A stretch of DNA of 64,000 bases from Paenibacillus arenosi (GTDB lineage Bacteria > Bacillota > Bacilli > Paenibacillales > Paenibacillaceae): contig NZ_JACYTN010000009.1 of the NCBI RefSeq assembly GCF_014841135.1, positions 1 to 64,000 on the forward strand, written 5' to 3'. This document shows, in pieces, positions 62,611-64,000 of this stretch. Numbering within the stretch: the stretch's first letter is position 1; each line of letters starts with the position of its first letter. The notes beneath the pieces were generated by a model. That model was not told the DNA's origin and searched no databases. It saw only the letters and a list, made by a program, of their open reading frames with translations. Made by a program: the position numbers and the translations under genes.

Positions 62611-63204
62611 TTACTTACTTAAAAATCCTTGTTCTACTGATTTCTCAATCATTTCTTGCGCATACTCCCATAATCTTTCAGAGCCCTTCGCAATTTTACA
62701 ATTTCGGTCTAATACTGTATCGCTTGTGATATCATTTTTCTTCCACGTTTCACCTTGATTCAAATGATTATGTATGAGCGGTTGCAAACTATCCAAAGAT
62801 GCCGCAAACTTCGCCTCATTTGTTTCCTTACGATCATATTCTAGCCATAAATCTATAAGCTCTGCCCCTTGATGCTCCGGGAGTAATCCAAATATTCGAG
62901 TCGCCGCTCGCTGCTCCCGATCAAACTTATCGAGATGCCCAGTACTATCGTAAGCAAAAGTATCTCCGGCATCAATTTCTACAATATCGTGAATGAGCAG
63001 CATCTTTATAACTTTAAACAAATCAACTTCTTGATTGGAATACTGATGTAAAATAAGTCCCATCACAGCAAGGTGCCACGAATGTTCCGCATCATTCTCT
63101 TGGCGGGAACCATTAATAAGCTTAGTCCTTCTTTCAATGCTTTTGAGCTTATCTATTTCAATTAGAAAAAGCATTTGCTTATTAAAATCGAGGTCATCAT
63201 TCAC
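62611..63204 (-). CDS. HD-domain hydrolase (YfbR/HDDC2-like)
   Basis: About 197 residues with the HD pattern: N-D-A-E-H-S-W-H-L (first His), L-L-I-H-D-I-V-E-I-D-A-G-D (HD pair) and A-A-S-L-D-S-L-Q (distal Asp). It belongs to the same family as 54108-54725. Of a run of possible starts (ATG 63210, GTG 63207, GTG 63204) the last is best spaced from AGGAG; the exact start is uncertain. Confidence 0.82.
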   Translation of the reverse strand: MNDDLDFNKQMLFLIEIDKLKSIERRTKLINGSRQENDAEHSWHLAVMGLILHQYSNQEVDLFKVIKMLLIHDIVEIDAGDTFAYDSTGHLDKFDREQRAATRIFGLLPEHQGAELIDLWLEYDRKETNEAKFAASLDSLQPLIHNHLNQGETWKKNDITSDTVLDRNCKIAKGSERLWEYAQEMIEKSVEQGFLSK

Positions 63205-63353
63205 CACCATCACTCCTTGCTATAAATTAGTGTCTCTCTTTTCGTCCAATCTAATTTGTGAGCATCGAGTGTCCGTTTGTCAGAACAGAATGTGAGAGCG
63301 CTGTACCTAAAAACTGCACAACCGCCCCGTAATCGTGTAGATTTTTTTCGTTA

Positions 63354-63947
63354 TTAATTCGTGTCTTCTTGATCTTTTTTTATTACGCCATAAATTATTA
63401 TCGGAACGACTAGAATGAGAATAATAGTAAGTACTTTGTTTATTTGGTTTGTGATTTGTGATATTTGGCATATGACTATCATGACTCACTGTAGGCGTGC
63501 TACTTGGTGTGTTGTTTAAATATTGTTGAAACACTTGTTGCTCACTTTCATTATAGTGCTGTACTTTATTGTCTTGAATACGAATCATCCCGTTTGGCCC
63601 ACCTACTTTAGTCAAAAGAATATCCTCTTCTTTATCTTCTAAAAATAAAACGAATCTCCCGTTATTTTCTGATGCTTTTCTATCCATTCCTTATCATTTT
63701 CATCGGCAGCAACCATTATCAAATCAAACTCATGACCTTTATAGAGTTTATCTGCTTTAAAAGCAAATCCAATGGTTAAGCTGCTAGTTCCATCTGTATA
63801 ATAGGTATAAAAATCAAATTTCCCTTCGACGACGATTGTTGCTCTTTTTACTACTTCTTCTGGCTTTAAATCTTCCCAAGTCGTTCCATACACGGTACTG
63901 GCAAGGAAAATTGACAGTAATATCGTAACGAATACGCAGCTTTTCAA
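63354..63947 (-). pseudogene. exported, C-terminally anchored protein with two frameshifts
   Basis: The N-terminal part (from 63947) has a signal peptide (V-F-V-T-I-L-L-S-I-F-L-A-S-T-V-Y-G) and W-E-D-L-K-P-E-E-V-V-K. After D-E-N-D-K-E-W the sense continues in a second frame (R-K-A-S-E-N-N-G-R-F-V-L-F-L, to Q-V-F-Q-Q-Y-L), and near the end a third frame gives a clear membrane anchor V-L-T-I-I-L-I-L-V-V-P-I-I-I-Y-G plus a charged tail ending D-Q-E-D-T-N and TAA at 63354-63356. At least two single-base changes must have occurred, in A-rich tracts near 63690 and about 63440-63500. No family recognised. Sequencing error is possible but two events make decay more likely. Confidence 0.7.
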
Positions 63948-64000
63948 TTTTTTCAGGATGTCTTAATTTCCCTTCTCATCTTGTCTATATTTGAGTGCAC

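Overview
The window reads as chromosome of a low-GC, spore-forming, Gram-positive bacterium, most likely Paenibacillus or a close relative. Supporting signs are strong AGGAGG-type ribosome binding sites with frequent TTG and GTG starts, two exact matches to the sigma-K (late mother-cell) promoter pattern, a GlpP-type glycerol regulon, Fur boxes, and two secreted serine hydrolases with C-terminal surface-layer-homology-like segments. The genus is inferred; no rRNA or other taxonomic marker lies in the window.

Layout. 1-9.4 kb: an intergenic element with 31-bp inverted ends, an ArsA-type ATPase plus a small partner under a MarR regulator with two perfect 22-bp palindromes, an M43 metalloprotease, a truncated CehA/McbA-like gene, a GNAT gene with selO, a divergent AraC regulator/SRPBCC pair and a secreted stalk-domain protein. 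9.9-16.1 kb: a lone HpaB-type flavin monooxygenase, then a sulfonate/taurine-type uptake locus split between strands (ATPase-permease leftward behind an attenuator-like leader; TauD-type dioxygenase and lipoprotein binding protein rightward). 16.4-21.1 kb: a divergent arsenic locus with two ArsR regulators and three ArsR-type operators. 21.2-28.3 kb: two genes without signal peptides, each behind a sigma-K-like promoter, one encoding a 1709-residue protein with 11 DUF11-like repeats; between them lie two frameshifted genes. 28.4-33 kb: secreted, phosphodiesterase, kinase-like, regulator and cupin/LysR genes.

33.1-48.5 kb is the most notable region: two Fur-box-controlled operons for a carboxylate siderophore. 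The long operon encodes three IucA/IucC-family (NIS) synthetases, an SbnG-like citrate synthase, a PLP decarboxylase and an MFS exporter in the staphyloferrin B order, but the diaminopropionate genes sbnA/sbnB are replaced by a 2,4-diaminobutyrate aminotransferase (as in achromobactin clusters) and an ATP-grasp ligase (as in vibrioferrin clusters). The second operon encodes a lipoprotein receptor, two FecCD permeases and an FhuF-like iron-sulfur reductase, with no ATPase. The product is probably a citrate-based mixed-type siderophore not identical to any of these three.

48.7-64 kb: a HAD phosphatase, a tandem duplication of beta-lactamase-fold serine hydrolases, an HD-domain protein, a truncated SDR gene behind a MerR-type promoter, the glycerol genes glpP-glpF-glpK-glpD with terminator-type leaders before glpF and glpD, a 185-bp intergenic repeat whose second copy lies 49 kb away, a run of degenerate 9-bp repeats, an alpha/beta hydrolase, a GNAT protein, a second HD-domain protein and a frameshifted secreted-protein gene. 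No tRNA, rRNA, CRISPR array, prophage or transposase gene was recognised.
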